Below are positions 1-9,122 of a stretch of 64,000 nt of DNA, one piece after another. Origin of the DNA: Croceimicrobium sp965228705 (GTDB lineage: Bacteria > Bacteroidota > Bacteroidia > Flavobacteriales > Schleiferiaceae); contig NZ_OZ245832.1 in assembly GCF_965228705.1 (NCBI RefSeq), positions 1,240,001 through 1,304,000 of the forward strand, written 5' to 3'. How positions within the stretch are numbered: the first letter of the stretch is position 1; every line of letters begins with the position of its first letter. The translations under genes were made by a program, and so were the position numbers. A model generated the notes under the pieces. That model was not told where the DNA came from. It saw only the letters and a program-made list of their open reading frames with translations, and did no database searches.

Positions 1-999
1 GTACATTTTATCTATCAAGGGGATGCTCAAAAATTGCAAAGCTTTTTTGAAGCTTTAAAGCCTGCGCTTTTAAAAGATACCGAAGAACTCACTGCCAATA
101 TGCGCGCGCGTGGAGGTGGTATTATCGACCTAAAATTGGTGGATAAGCGTACGGCCATGGAAGATTACTGGCAAATTGAAGCCCTTTTCGAAACCTGTGA
201 TTCCATGGGGGCCAATTTTATAAACTCCTGCCTGGAGCAATTCTCCCAAACCTTGCAGCGTGAAATCAAAGCTCAGGATCACTTTAAGGAAGCAGAGAAA
301 GCCATCCAGGTGGTGATGTGCATTTTATCCAATTACACTCCCGAATGTGTCGTGCGCTCCGAAGTTTCCTGTATAGTGGAAGAACTCAATGGCGATGCTG
401 GAATCAGCCCAGAAGAGTTTGCTCAAAAATTTCAGCGTGCCGTACGTATTGCAGAGGTAGAACCCTATCGGGCCACGACCCATAATAAGGGAATTATGAA
501 TGGTATTGATGCAGTGATCATCGCAACCGGGAATGATTTCCGTGCTGTGGAAGCCGCTTGCCATACCTACGCCAGTCGTAAAGGCCAATACAGCTCACTT
601 ACCCATTGTGAGGTAAAAGACGGTATTTTCCGCTTCTGGATTGAAGTGCCTTTAGCCCTGGGAACGGTTGGCGGATTGACTCGCTTACATCCCATGGTGA
701 AATTTTCTCTGGATCTTTTGCAACAGCCTAATGCTGAAGAGTTGATGGGAATCGTTGCCAGTTCTGGATTGGCCCAAAATTTCGCTGCCCTTCGAGCCCT
801 TACCACCACTGGAATTCAAAAAGGCCATATGAAAATGCACCTCTTGAATATCTTGAATCAATTGGAGGCTACAGATGCGGAAAAGGAAACCATCGTTAAT
901 TACTTTAAGGATAAAGTAGTATCGCATTCTGCGGCTGTAAACAAGTTCTGCGAAATCCGCGGAATTAAAAGCCCTTCTGAGATAAAGAAGGAAAACTAG
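1..999 (+). CDS. Hydroxymethylglutaryl-CoA reductase, 3' part (N-terminus outside window)
   Basis: Reduces HMG-CoA to mevalonate, the committed step of the mevalonate pathway to isoprenoids. The frame is open from base 1, so the start lies to the left. Visible family motifs are the glycine-rich MRARGGG segment, the DSMGANFIN block (the usual DAMGAN motif with Ser), THNKGIMNG followed by ATGNDFRAVEA in the cofactor and catalytic region, and the C-terminal KGHMKMH carrying the general-acid histidine. The next gene starts on the base after the stop, so they are co-transcribed. Together with idi at 11.5 kb this shows a mevalonate route to IPP. Whether it is class I or II cannot be settled without the N-terminus. 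Confidence 0.93.
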   Translation, partial: VHFIYQGDAQKLQSFFEALKPALLKDTEELTANMRARGGGIIDLKLVDKRTAMEDYWQIEALFETCDSMGANFINSCLEQFSQTLQREIKAQDHFKEAEKAIQVVMCILSNYTPECVVRSEVSCIVEELNGDAGISPEEFAQKFQRAVRIAEVEPYRATTHNKGIMNGIDAVIIATGNDFRAVEAACHTYASRKGQYSSLTHCEVKDGIFRFWIEVPLALGTVGGLTRLHPMVKFSLDLLQQPNAEELMGIVASSGLAQNFAALRALTTTGIQKGHMKMHLLNILNQLEATDAEKETIVNYFKDKVVSHSAAVNKFCEIRGIKSPSEIKKEN

Positions 1000-1869
1000 A
1001 TGAAGCATTTTTTTGCCCCGGGCAAATTACTTCTTAGTGCTGAGTATAGCGTTCTGGAGGGTGCTAAAGCCATTGCTGTACCTACCATTAAAGGTCAACA
1101 TCTAGAGATCTTTCCTCAAGCGGAGAAAACCATGCTTTATAAAGCTCTGGACGAAAAGGCTGAGCCCTGGCTGGATTTCCAATTGGGGCAAGCGCAGAGT
1201 GAGGAGGAAATGCTAGTGCAGAATATTATTTTGGATGCCTGTGGCTCGCAAGTGCCTGAGTTTTGCAAGGTGCAGAGCCGTTTAGATTTTCCTCGCGCCT
1301 GGGGTTTGGGCAGCAGCAGTACCTTCATCAGTCTGATGGCGCAATGGCTTGAAACTGATGTTTGGAGCTTATTCTTTAAACATCTTAAAGGCAGCGGTTA
1401 TGATGTTGCCGTAGCGGAAGCGGGCCATGTGATCGAATATCAATTATTCGATAAAAAGCCCCATTGGCAAGAGGTTCAGATCCCTGAATTTTTTAAAAAC
1501 ACCTTTCTGCTCTATTTAGGTAAGAAGCAAAATTCTGCCCGCGAGGTGGATCGCTATTTAAAAAAGGATCGCTCTGCGAGTTTGGTGCAAAAGATTTCTA
1601 ATCTAAGTGATGAACTTTTACAGCTTTCGGATATTGCTGCTCTTGCCAATTGGATGGAGGTGCATGAGGCCTATACGGCAGAATTAATTGGACGTAAACC
1701 TCTGCCTTTGCAAATCTTGCCAAAGTATAAAGGACAAGCAAAATCTTTAGGAGCCTGGGGGGGGGATTTCCTCTGGCTAAGCGAAGCACCAGAAGCGGAG
1801 GAGCTCAAAGCTGCAGGTCTAAATCAAGTCTTTAAATTTTCAGAATTAGTGCCCTTTACACATTCCTGA
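1000..1869 (+). CDS. GYDIA-family GHMP kinase
   Basis: A 289-residue small-molecule kinase of the GHMP superfamily. It has the N-terminal APGKLLLSAEYSVL motif, the phosphate-binding GLGSSST loop near residue 104, and GSGYDVAVAEAG near residue 131, a GYDVA variant of the signature naming the GYDIA subfamily seen in Bacteroidota beside HMG-CoA reductase. The C-terminal GAWGGDF matches GHMP motif 3. Its start abuts the reductase stop, so a mevalonate-pathway role is likely, but the exact substrate (mevalonate or a phosphate of it) is not shown. A run of nine G at 1757-1765 encodes the WGG of motif 3 and could slip. Confidence 0.85.
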   Translation: MKHFFAPGKLLLSAEYSVLEGAKAIAVPTIKGQHLEIFPQAEKTMLYKALDEKAEPWLDFQLGQAQSEEEMLVQNIILDACGSQVPEFCKVQSRLDFPRAWGLGSSSTFISLMAQWLETDVWSLFFKHLKGSGYDVAVAEAGHVIEYQLFDKKPHWQEVQIPEFFKNTFLLYLGKKQNSAREVDRYLKKDRSASLVQKISNLSDELLQLSDIAALANWMEVHEAYTAELIGRKPLPLQILPKYKGQAKSLGAWGGDFLWLSEAPEAEELKAAGLNQVFKFSELVPFTHS

Positions 1870-1916
1870 AAAATCCACCCGTCATTTTTGTTAACTTGCT
1901 GTTTGATTGACGGATT

Positions 1917-4103
1917 ATGCGGCGCATTGGCCTTTTTATACTCCTCCTGCTGGGATTTGGAATGCAGGCTGCTCACCTGGTTGGTGGGGAGCTGAGCTAC
2001 CGTTGTCTGGGAGGCAGTTCTTATGAACTCCGTTTAATCATTTATCGGGATTGTGCTTCTAATGGTGCACCTTTCGATGACCCGGCCATCATCACTATCT
2101 ACAATGCTTCCAATCAGGTAGTTCAAAACCTTCAGGTTCCCTTACACCAAAGTAGTTTCTTACCTATTAATGCACCCAATAATTGTACTGCTCTGCCCAG
2201 CTTTGTGTGTACCCAGGAAGGCATTTATTTGGATACGGTGAACTTAGCCTCCAGCGGTGGACCTTATACCGTAAGTCACCAACGTTGTTGCCGAAACAAC
2301 AGTATCGACAATATTCCCAATCCCCGCCTTTGGGGAAATACCTATACCATTAATATCCCTGCAAATCCCACTTGCAACAGCAGCCCCCGATTTTCATCAG
2401 CTCCGCCTGTTGCTCTTTGTCTAAATGTGCCGGTTAATATTGATATGGGAGCGGTGGAAACAGATGGAGACAGCCTGTATTATTTCTTATGCTCTCCATT
2501 ACACGGAGGTGGGAATCAAGTAAATACAACCGGCCCCAATTCACCCCGGCCCGATACAGCCACTCCACCACCTTATGCATTAGTACCTTTTGCCAATACC
2601 TATTCTACCTCTTATCCAATAGCCAGTTCACCGGCCTTTAATATTGATCCTCAAACCGGAATGCTGAGCGGAAGACCCAATCAGGTAGGGCAGTTTGTAT
2701 TTGCGGTTTGTGTACAAGAATGGCGAAATGGAGTTTTACTGAGCACCTTAAGGCGTGACTTCCAGTTTAATGTAACCGCAGCCTGCGTGCGTACCACAGC
2801 CGATTTTGATGAACAAGACTTAGACCCTTATACCCTCTGTTCGGGAAAGACCATTCAGTTTAATGAAGACTGTATCAATACCAGTCGCTATTTCTGGGAT
2901 TTTGGCGTGGCCCTGAGCAATTCGGATACCAGTAACTTAGCTAATCCCGTCTTTACCTTCCCTGATACTGGAGTCTATCAGGTAACTTTAATTGCAGAAC
3001 CAGGCTCCTCTTGTGCAGATACTATAGTTCGGGAATTTAAAGTATTCGAAGGTCTCAATGTTGGCTTTGATATTGGAGGTCAAGCCTGTTTCGATCAGCA
3101 TAGTTTTGATTTTACTCCCACAGGTAATTATGGACCCGATGCCAGCTTTAGTTGGAATTTCGGCGGAAATACCACTTCAGGCAGCACTACTTCAACGCTT
3201 AAGAATCCTAGTGGTATTGTCTATACTCAATCCGGTTCCTACTATGTAACATTAGAGGTTGAAGATGGCGACTGCAAAGACAATTATAGTGATAGCGTGC
3301 ATTTGTATCCCAGACCAGTACTCAAACATCGCCTGGATGCTAATTCTGGTTGTGTCCCCTATGCAGTAAGCTTTCGTGATAGTTCGGAATACGCCGGGAA
3401 TGCTATTCATTTTTGGGATTTTGGTGATGGCTTCACCTCTAGTCTTCAAAATCCGACGCACCTCTATGAAAACCCTGGAGATTATTTTGTGTATCATCGC
3501 TTGATAACTACCTCTGCTTGCAAAGATACTCTGGAAGAAAGGTCAAACTCGGCCATTCGAATTCACCCTACCCCCTTTCCGGGGATGATTATAGAACCGG
3601 AAGAGGTTAGCATTTTTAATCCCGAATTTGAAATAACCCTTAGCTCAGAAAACTTCAGTACCTCCAGTTTGCTTTTCCCAGATGGACGTAAGGTGATTGA
3701 CCCTGGGAACAATCTGGTTTATACCGCTCGGGACACCGGTGTGCAACGCTTTGTGCACATTGTAGAGAATGAATTTGGCTGTAGCGATACTATTGCTGTA
3801 GAAACCTATGTGCAGCAACCCTTCCGACTCTACATTCCCAATGCCTTTACCCCCAATGACGATGGAATGAATGATGTATTCAGTTATTCCATTTTGGGTG
3901 TTCATGAATTCAAAATTCGCATTTTAAACCGCTGGGGACAATTGGTTTTCCAAACTGGCGACCCCTCCTATTTCTGGAATGGGCGCATGAATAATGCAGG
4001 AGATGTTCTGCCGGGTGGTGTTTATACCTATGTTATCGAAGTGATTCAGAAAGAGGATCGTACCGGTGTAGTGAAAAGAGGTACGGTTAGTTTAATTCGC
4101 TAG
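1917..4103 (+). CDS. PKD-domain surface protein with gliding-motility-associated C-terminal domain
   Basis: A 728-residue exported protein. It has an N-terminal signal peptide (about 1-19), a cysteine-containing region (about 20-300) that begins AAHLVGGELSYRC as in related surface proteins, then three PKD-like repeats near residues 320-370, 400-455 and 495-545 (FWDFG, SWNFGG and FWDFGDG cores). The last about 90 residues, from IPNAFTPNDDGMNDVF to the end, are the CHU_C/gliding C-terminal domain that directs export by type IX secretion. It is probably a cell-surface adhesin or structural protein; the ligand is unknown. Its stop shares the CTAG at 4100-4103 with the convergent crcB stop. Confidence 0.9.
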   Translation: MRRIGLFILLLLGFGMQAAHLVGGELSYRCLGGSSYELRLIIYRDCASNGAPFDDPAIITIYNASNQVVQNLQVPLHQSSFLPINAPNNCTALPSFVCTQEGIYLDTVNLASSGGPYTVSHQRCCRNNSIDNIPNPRLWGNTYTINIPANPTCNSSPRFSSAPPVALCLNVPVNIDMGAVETDGDSLYYFLCSPLHGGGNQVNTTGPNSPRPDTATPPPYALVPFANTYSTSYPIASSPAFNIDPQTGMLSGRPNQVGQFVFAVCVQEWRNGVLLSTLRRDFQFNVTAACVRTTADFDEQDLDPYTLCSGKTIQFNEDCINTSRYFWDFGVALSNSDTSNLANPVFTFPDTGVYQVTLIAEPGSSCADTIVREFKVFEGLNVGFDIGGQACFDQHSFDFTPTGNYGPDASFSWNFGGNTTSGSTTSTLKNPSGIVYTQSGSYYVTLEVEDGDCKDNYSDSVHLYPRPVLKHRLDANSGCVPYAVSFRDSSEYAGNAIHFWDFGDGFTSSLQNPTHLYENPGDYFVYHRLITTSACKDTLEERSNSAIRIHPTPFPGMIIEPEEVSIFNPEFEITLSSENFSTSSLLFPDGRKVIDPGNNLVYTARDTGVQRFVHIVENEFGCSDTIAVETYVQQPFRLYIPNAFTPNDDGMNDVFSYSILGVHEFKIRILNRWGQLVFQTGDPSYFWNGRMNNAGDVLPGGVYTYVIEVIQKEDRTGVVKRGTVSLIR

Positions 4104-4465
4104 GCACTTAAGCGACTCACCCCGATCATAATTGAGATTCCCAAGCCCAGGCTAACTAAAATATTTGCAGCTACAAATGGCCAGGCTTTTTGCTCTATTA
4201 ATATCCAATTCTCGAGGCTAAAAGTGGAGAAGGTTGAAAAGCCTCCACAAAACCCTACGATCCAGAATAAACGGTGATTCTCAGTGAGTTTATCGGGGAT
4301 GCTGTAAACCAAAAATGCTAAGAGGCCACAGGCCAAGGTATTGGATATTAAAGTAGCCCAGGGAAAAAATGAGGCCTCTTTAAAAAGATGTATGCTGCCT
4401 TTGCTAATGGCATATCGGGCCATAGAGCCCAATCCACCTCCTAAAAAGACCCAAAGCCAATTCAT
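4100..4465 (-). CDS. crcB: Fluoride channel CrcB/FluC
   Basis: A 121-residue inner-membrane protein with four hydrophobic helices, the normal size for the dimeric fluoride exporter. It shows GGGLGSMARYAIS near the N-terminus, TLISNTLACGLLAF with the family's TLxxN pore motif, and GFCGGFSTFSTFS, whose phenylalanine and serine/threonine repeat lines the fluoride path. It is last in the adk-obgE-PAP2-crcB operon; its ATG overlaps the preceding stop as ATGA. No fluoride riboswitch is seen, which fits an internal operon position. Confidence 0.93.
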   Translation of the reverse strand: MNWLWVFLGGGLGSMARYAISKGSIHLFKEASFFPWATLISNTLACGLLAFLVYSIPDKLTENHRLFWIVGFCGGFSTFSTFSLENWILIEQKAWPFVAANILVSLGLGISIMIGVSRLSA

Positions 4466-5046
4466 GCCTTTTGCTTTCTATATTCCAAAGGTATCCAACG
4501 ATCCATAATCAGATAGAGGGCCGTACCGCAAAGGGCGCCAAACAGGGCTCCGCCAATAATATCACCAGGATAGTGCACGCCCAGATAAACTCGTGAATAG
4601 GCCACTAAAGAGGCCCAGGCGATTAAGGCATAATACAACCAGGGAAAACGTCGACGGAACAATAATCCTAAGAAAAAAGCCATCCCGAAGGTATTGCTGG
4701 CATGGGAACTCACAAAGCCAAAGGCACCACCGCAATGGCCCTTCACCAAGCGAATTTGATCTTGCAAATGCTCCTCATGACAAGGTCGGGAGCGCTGAAA
4801 TTTTTCCTTGAACAATTGAACCGAGCCTTGATCGGTTGCAAATACATTAAGCACCAAGAAAAGGCTAATCCACAGGCCACTTTTCCAATGGAAAAGCCAA
4901 AAAATTAAAGCTAAGAGTGCTGCATACAAAGGGATCCATATCGCCACTTCCGATACCCTCAACCAAAAGGGATCCCAAAATTCAGTTCCCTGTTGATTTA
5001 AGAGCAGAAAAAGTTGCTCATCCCATTGCATGATTTGTTCAAGCAT
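4462..5046 (-). CDS. PAP2-family phosphatase
   Basis: A 194-residue membrane protein with about five to six hydrophobic helices. The three PAP2 catalytic motifs are present: KEKFQRSRP (KX6RP), SSHASN with the motif-2 histidine, and SRVYLGVHYPGD with the third-motif Arg and His. The family removes phosphate from lipid phosphates such as undecaprenyl pyrophosphate or phosphatidate; which substrate is used here cannot be read from the sequence. The start overlaps the obgE stop by 8 bp and the stop overlaps crcB. Confidence 0.9.
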   Translation of the reverse strand: MLEQIMQWDEQLFLLLNQQGTEFWDPFWLRVSEVAIWIPLYAALLALIFWLFHWKSGLWISLFLVLNVFATDQGSVQLFKEKFQRSRPCHEEHLQDQIRLVKGHCGGAFGFVSSHASNTFGMAFFLGLLFRRRFPWLYYALIAWASLVAYSRVYLGVHYPGDIIGGALFGALCGTALYLIMDRWIPLEYRKQKA

Positions 5047-6046
5047 CCTTATTCATTAATTGCCATAAGCGGTCTTTTAGACCTTGGATATTTTTACCGC
5101 TTACCGAAGAAATGAAAATGAATTCTAAATCTTCCGGTAAGTCTTGCTTTAATTGTTCCGTCATTTCTGCTTCCAGTTCATCATCCAGCATATCACTTTT
5201 GCTTATCGCCAAAAGCCTTTGCTTGTCTAATAACTCTGGATTAAAACGCTCGAGCTCCTTCAAAAGAATATCATATTCCTTGCGCAGATCGTCACTGTCG
5301 GCTGGAATTAAAAAGAGGAGCATCGAATTTCGTTCAATATGTCGCAGGAAACGATGACCTAAGCCCTTACCCTCACTGGCCCCTTCAATAATTCCAGGGA
5401 TATCGGCCATAACAAAGGAGCGATAGTCTCGATATTGAACAATCCCTAATTTGGGCGTTAAAGTGGTGAAAGGATAATCTGCGATTTCAGGCTTGGCAGC
5501 CGAAACAACCGAAAGTAAAGTTGATTTCCCGGCATTGGGGAAACCTACCAAACCTACATCTGCCAATACCTTTAGTTCAAGGATATTCCATCCTTCTTCA
5601 CCAGGTTCACCGGGTTGGGCAAAACGTGGAGTTTGAAAGGTTGAAGATTTAAAGTGGGTGTTTCCTAATCCACCGCGACCTCCCTGGCGTAGCACACGCT
5701 CCTCACCATTTTCGGTGATTTCGAACAGCACCTCACCGGTTTCCGCATCCTTTGCTACAGTACCCAGAGGCACATCTAAAATTTCGTCGTCTCCTTTCGC
5801 TCCGAAACTTTGATTTTGACCGCCATTTTCTCCGGCCTTGGCCTTGATATGTTTACGGTACTTCAGATGTAATAAGGTCCACATCTGATTATTACCACGC
5901 AAGATTACAGAACCTCCGGCACCGCCATCTCCCCCATCAGGACCTCCTTTGGAGGTAATCCGCGAGCGATGTAAATGCGCTGAGCCTGCTCCTCCTTTAC
6001 CGGATTTGCAATAAATCTTTACGTAGTCGACGAAATTCTCTTGCAT
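5039..6046 (-). CDS. obgE: GTPase ObgE/CgtA
   Basis: A 335-residue ribosome-associated GTPase acting in 50S subunit maturation and stress control. Residues 1-158 are the glycine-rich Obg fold (GGPDGGDGGAGGS among others). The G domain follows with GFPNAGKST (P-loop), DIPGI (G3) and AISKSD (G4). It lacks the extra C-terminal domain of some homologues, as is usual in Bacteroidota. It starts 3 bp after the adk stop, so the two are co-transcribed. Confidence 0.96.
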   Translation of the reverse strand: MQENFVDYVKIYCKSGKGGAGSAHLHRSRITSKGGPDGGDGGAGGSVILRGNNQMWTLLHLKYRKHIKAKAGENGGQNQSFGAKGDDEILDVPLGTVAKDAETGEVLFEITENGEERVLRQGGRGGLGNTHFKSSTFQTPRFAQPGEPGEEGWNILELKVLADVGLVGFPNAGKSTLLSVVSAAKPEIADYPFTTLTPKLGIVQYRDYRSFVMADIPGIIEGASEGKGLGHRFLRHIERNSMLLFLIPADSDDLRKEYDILLKELERFNPELLDKQRLLAISKSDMLDDELEAEMTEQLKQDLPEDLEFIFISSVSGKNIQGLKDRLWQLMNKDA

Positions 6047-6049
6047 AAA

Positions 6050-6622
6050 TTAAAGTGCGTCAATCGCAGCAAATAAGCGCTGGGTAATTTCTTCAATGCT
6101 ACCGATACCATCAATAACCTGAAGTTTATTTTGAGCAGCATAAAAATCTTTAACCGGAGCAGTTTCACGGTTGTAATTGTCAATTCTGGTTTGAATAATC
6201 GCGGGATCGGTATCATCCGAACGACCGGAAGTTTTACCGCGCTCCAATAAGCGCGTTTTCAGTTCATTCTCCTCTACTTCCAAAGCCAGCATAATGGAAA
6301 TTTGCGTTCCGCGGCTTTCTAATAATTGGTCTAAGGCTTCTGCTTGAGGAGTAGTACGTGGAAAACCATCAAAGATAAATCCCTTGGCATCCGGAGCTTT
6401 CTCCAGTTCAGATTTCAACATATTAATGGTTACCTCATCAGGTACCAGGTCGCCCTTATCCATATAGGATTTAGCAAGAAGGCCTAATTCAGTTTCTCCT
6501 TTAATATTGGCGCGGAAAATATCTCCGGTACTCAGATGCTTTAATTGATATTGTTCAATGAGTTTTTCAGACTGAGTTCCTTTACCGGCTCCGGGAGGAC
6601 CGAATAGTACAATATTGAGCAT
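6050..6622 (-). CDS. adk: Adenylate kinase
   Basis: A 190-residue cytosolic enzyme that interconverts ATP + AMP and two ADP. It shows the P-loop GPPGAGKGTQ, the AMP-binding GDIFRAN and GFPRTTPQAE segments, and a short LID without zinc cysteines, so it is the short form. It is the first gene of the adk-obgE-PAP2-crcB operon, with a minus-strand promoter box 33 bp upstream. Confidence 0.96.
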   Translation of the reverse strand: MLNIVLFGPPGAGKGTQSEKLIEQYQLKHLSTGDIFRANIKGETELGLLAKSYMDKGDLVPDEVTINMLKSELEKAPDAKGFIFDGFPRTTPQAEALDQLLESRGTQISIMLALEVEENELKTRLLERGKTSGRSDDTDPAIIQTRIDNYNRETAPVKDFYAAQNKLQVIDGIGSIEEITQRLFAAIDAL

Positions 6623-6655
6623 TTGATTCTAAATGAAGTTAGAAGATGAAAAGCC

Positions 6656-6663
6656 ACAAAAGT
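6656..6663 (-). promoter_or_regulatory. Predicted -7 box for the adk operon
   Basis: Minus strand reads TACTTTTG, an exact match to the Bacteroidota -7 consensus TAnnTTTG, 33 bp before the adk ATG. No clear -33 TTG was found at the usual spacing, so the call rests on the -7 box and position. Confidence 0.55.
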
Positions 6664-6711
6664 AGCAATTTATTAACCTCTGAGGCCTGAGGTGATCGCT
6701 AAGTATAATCG

Positions 6712-6719
6712 TAGATTTG
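6712..6719 (+). promoter_or_regulatory. Predicted -7 box for the mannose-1-phosphate guanylyltransferase gene
   Basis: TAGATTTG matches TAnnTTTG exactly and lies 16 bp before the ATG at 6736. It supports that ATG over the upstream out-of-frame starts and predicts a leader of roughly ten bases. Confidence 0.6.
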
Positions 6720-6735
6720 CGCCAAATATTCGAAT

Positions 6736-7821
6736 ATGGCTTCAACCTATTGTGTAATCATGGCTGGCGGCATTGGAAGTCGCTTTTGGCCAATGAGTAC
6801 CGCCGAAAACCCCAAGCAGTTCCACGACATTTTAGGTACTGGAGAATCTTTACTTCAACAAACTTTCCGAAGATTATCACTACTCACCGATCCAGAAAAA
6901 ATTCTGGTGGTGACCCATCGTAAATATGAAGCGCAGGTAGCGGAGCAATTACCCGCTATGCCGCATCGCAATATTATCCTCGAACCTGCGCGTCGAAATA
7001 CCGCACCCTGTATTGCTTATGCCGCCTATCGCATTCAGAGCGAAGATCCCGAGGCTAATATTTTAATCGCTCCCTCCGACCACTTAATCAGCAATGAAAG
7101 TGAGTTTGTTCGCATAGCCAATTTAGCCTTGACAACCGCAGAGAACAGCGATTTCCTACTCACCCTCGGCATTAAGCCACATCGCCCGGATACCGGTTAC
7201 GGCTATATTCAATTTGAGGCTCAAACCGAAGTGGATCAGGAGGTAAAAAAGGTGAAAACCTTCACAGAGAAACCCAATTTGGAGATTGCGCAACAGTTTT
7301 TAGATAGTGGTGATTTCCTCTGGAATGCCGGTATTTTTATCTGGTCTTTAAAAACCTTTAAAACGGAATTAGCCCTACATCAGGCCGACCTTTTCCATAA
7401 TTTCGAACAAGGTAGTGCTCTCTTTGGTACCGAGGAAGAAAACAGCTTCGTAAATAAAATCTACCCTTCTTGCGAAAATGAATCCATCGATTATGGTTTG
7501 ATGGAAAAATCAAGCAAGGTGTTTGTAATTCCTGCTGATTTCGGTTGGAGTGATTTGGGCACCTGGGGAAGTTTATACGAACATAAAGAGCTGGACAATA
7601 ATGGTAATGCCCTGATTGGCTCCAAGATTTTAAGCTACGAAAGCGAGGGTAATATTGTACGTATGCCGAAAGATAAAATTGCGGTAATCGAAGGCCTTAA
7701 AGAGTATATCATTGTGGACACTCCAGAAGCATTGCTGATTTGCAAAATGCAGAATGAGCAATTGATCAAGACCTTCGTTAGCGATGTGAAGCTAAGTTTC
7801 GGCGACGATACCGGAATTTAA
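6736..7821 (+). CDS. manC: Mannose-1-phosphate guanylyltransferase
   Basis: A 361-residue nucleotidyltransferase making GDP-mannose from mannose 1-phosphate and GTP for surface glycans. The N-terminal MAGGIGSRFWPMS loop is the pyrophosphorylase signature, followed by LEPARRNTAPCIAYA, APSDHLI, FTEKP and FLWNAGIFIWS, all typical of the ManC/GMP type. It lacks the C-terminal isomerase domain of bifunctional enzymes. Its TAA and the TAA of the convergent photolyase gene share the TTAA at 7818-7821. Confidence 0.92.
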   Translation: MASTYCVIMAGGIGSRFWPMSTAENPKQFHDILGTGESLLQQTFRRLSLLTDPEKILVVTHRKYEAQVAEQLPAMPHRNIILEPARRNTAPCIAYAAYRIQSEDPEANILIAPSDHLISNESEFVRIANLALTTAENSDFLLTLGIKPHRPDTGYGYIQFEAQTEVDQEVKKVKTFTEKPNLEIAQQFLDSGDFLWNAGIFIWSLKTFKTELALHQADLFHNFEQGSALFGTEEENSFVNKIYPSCENESIDYGLMEKSSKVFVIPADFGWSDLGTWGSLYEHKELDNNGNALIGSKILSYESEGNIVRMPKDKIAVIEGLKEYIIVDTPEALLICKMQNEQLIKTFVSDVKLSFGDDTGI

Positions 7822-9122
7822 TCCGATTTTAAAGCGGACTTATAACGCTCCAAAGCACGCTCCCGAGCATTTTTATGATCTACAATGGGTTGAGGATAGG
7901 CATCAGTACCGTATTCCTCAACCCATTTTTTTACGTACTTCAAATCGGGGTCAAACTTCTTGACTTGTAAAGCAGGATTGAATACCCGGAAATAGGGTGC
8001 CGCATCTACACCACTTCCTGCAGCCCATTGCCAACCTCCTACATTACTGGCCGCATCATAATCTAAAAGCTTTTCGGCAAAATAAGCTTCGCCCAATCGC
8101 CAGTCGAGCAAGAGATGCTTAGTTAAAAAACTAGCCACCACCATTCTTACGCGATTATGCATATAGCCAGTGGCATTTAATTCACGCATCCCGGCATCCA
8201 CCAATAGATAACCGGTTTTCCCATCGCACCAGGCTTTAAAATGCGCTTCATTGTGCTCCCATTTTATTTGATCGTATTCCTTACGGAAACTGTCTTTAAA
8301 AGAATGGGGGAAATGATACAGCACTTGCTGGTAAAAGTCGCGCCAGATCAATTCATTAAAATATTTGTCATTCCACTGCTTCGCCTCTTTAGCCAAGGCG
8401 CGGATGGAAATGGTTCCAAAGCGTAAATGAATACTAAGTCGACTGGTTCCTTTTATGGATGGGATATCTCGAGTTTCATGGTAATTCTCAATTAGGGATT
8501 TACGCCAATCACGATCGGGATAATCAAAATCAAAGGCTTCAAATCCTATGGATTCCAAATCCGGAAAATCCAATCCATTGAGCTGCGCATATTGGTTGGA
8601 ATCTGCGGAAGGAAATGGTTCCAAATGCGAATCCTTAAGCAAGTGCTTATACTTGCGCATATAAGGGGTGTATACCACATAGGGCTCGCCATTATCCTTA
8701 AGCACCTCCCCTTTTTCAAATAACACCTGATCCTTAAAACCTTTAAAGGGAATCTTTTGCTCCTTTAAGATTTCATAAATCATTTTATCCCTTTCCCTTG
8801 CTGGGGGCTCATAATCGCGATTTGCATACACCGCTTTTATCGGATAGGTTTTTACTAGTTCCTTCCAAACCTCTGCTACCTCACCGTATTTCACCAGGAG
8901 ATCCGATCCCCTGGCTTGCAATTGTTCCTTAATCTTTTTTAGCTCCTGCCAAATAAATTGCACACGCGCATCGCGAGCTGGTAGTTGATCCAAAATGGCT
9001 CGGTCGAAAATAAAGAGGAGCAGTACCGGGTAATCCCCTTCTAAGGCCTTAGCCAGTCCGTGATTATCTTCCAGGCGCAAATCTCTGCGCATCCAAAATA
9101 TTGCTAGTTCTTTTTGGGCCAT
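7818..9122 (-). CDS. phrB: Deoxyribodipyrimidine photolyase (cryptochrome/photolyase family)
   Basis: A 434-residue flavoprotein that uses blue light to split pyrimidine dimers. Residues 1-130 form the antenna (Rossmann-like) domain starting FWMRRDLRLEDNHGL. The C-terminal FAD domain shows TSRLSIHLRFGTIS, LIWRDFYQQVL, MRELNATGYMHNRVRM and NVGGWQWAAGSG, which carry FAD-binding and electron-transfer Trp residues of class I enzymes. It is the last gene of the minus-strand light operon, overlapping the preceding gene by 19 bp. A folate antenna would fit the folE and queD genes upstream, but the antenna type is inferred. Confidence 0.92.
   Translation of the reverse strand: MAQKELAIFWMRRDLRLEDNHGLAKALEGDYPVLLLFIFDRAILDQLPARDARVQFIWQELKKIKEQLQARGSDLLVKYGEVAEVWKELVKTYPIKAVYANRDYEPPARERDKMIYEILKEQKIPFKGFKDQVLFEKGEVLKDNGEPYVVYTPYMRKYKHLLKDSHLEPFPSADSNQYAQLNGLDFPDLESIGFEAFDFDYPDRDWRKSLIENYHETRDIPSIKGTSRLSIHLRFGTISIRALAKEAKQWNDKYFNELIWRDFYQQVLYHFPHSFKDSFRKEYDQIKWEHNEAHFKAWCDGKTGYLLVDAGMRELNATGYMHNRVRMVVASFLTKHLLLDWRLGEAYFAEKLLDYDAASNVGGWQWAAGSGVDAAPYFRVFNPALQVKKFDPDLKYVKKWVEEYGTDAYPQPIVDHKNARERALERYKSALKSD

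Noticed and set aside
4466..6735. Fluoride riboswitch for crcB
   Set aside because: crcB is last in an operon with overlapping genes, and no riboswitch-like leader is visible before adk.
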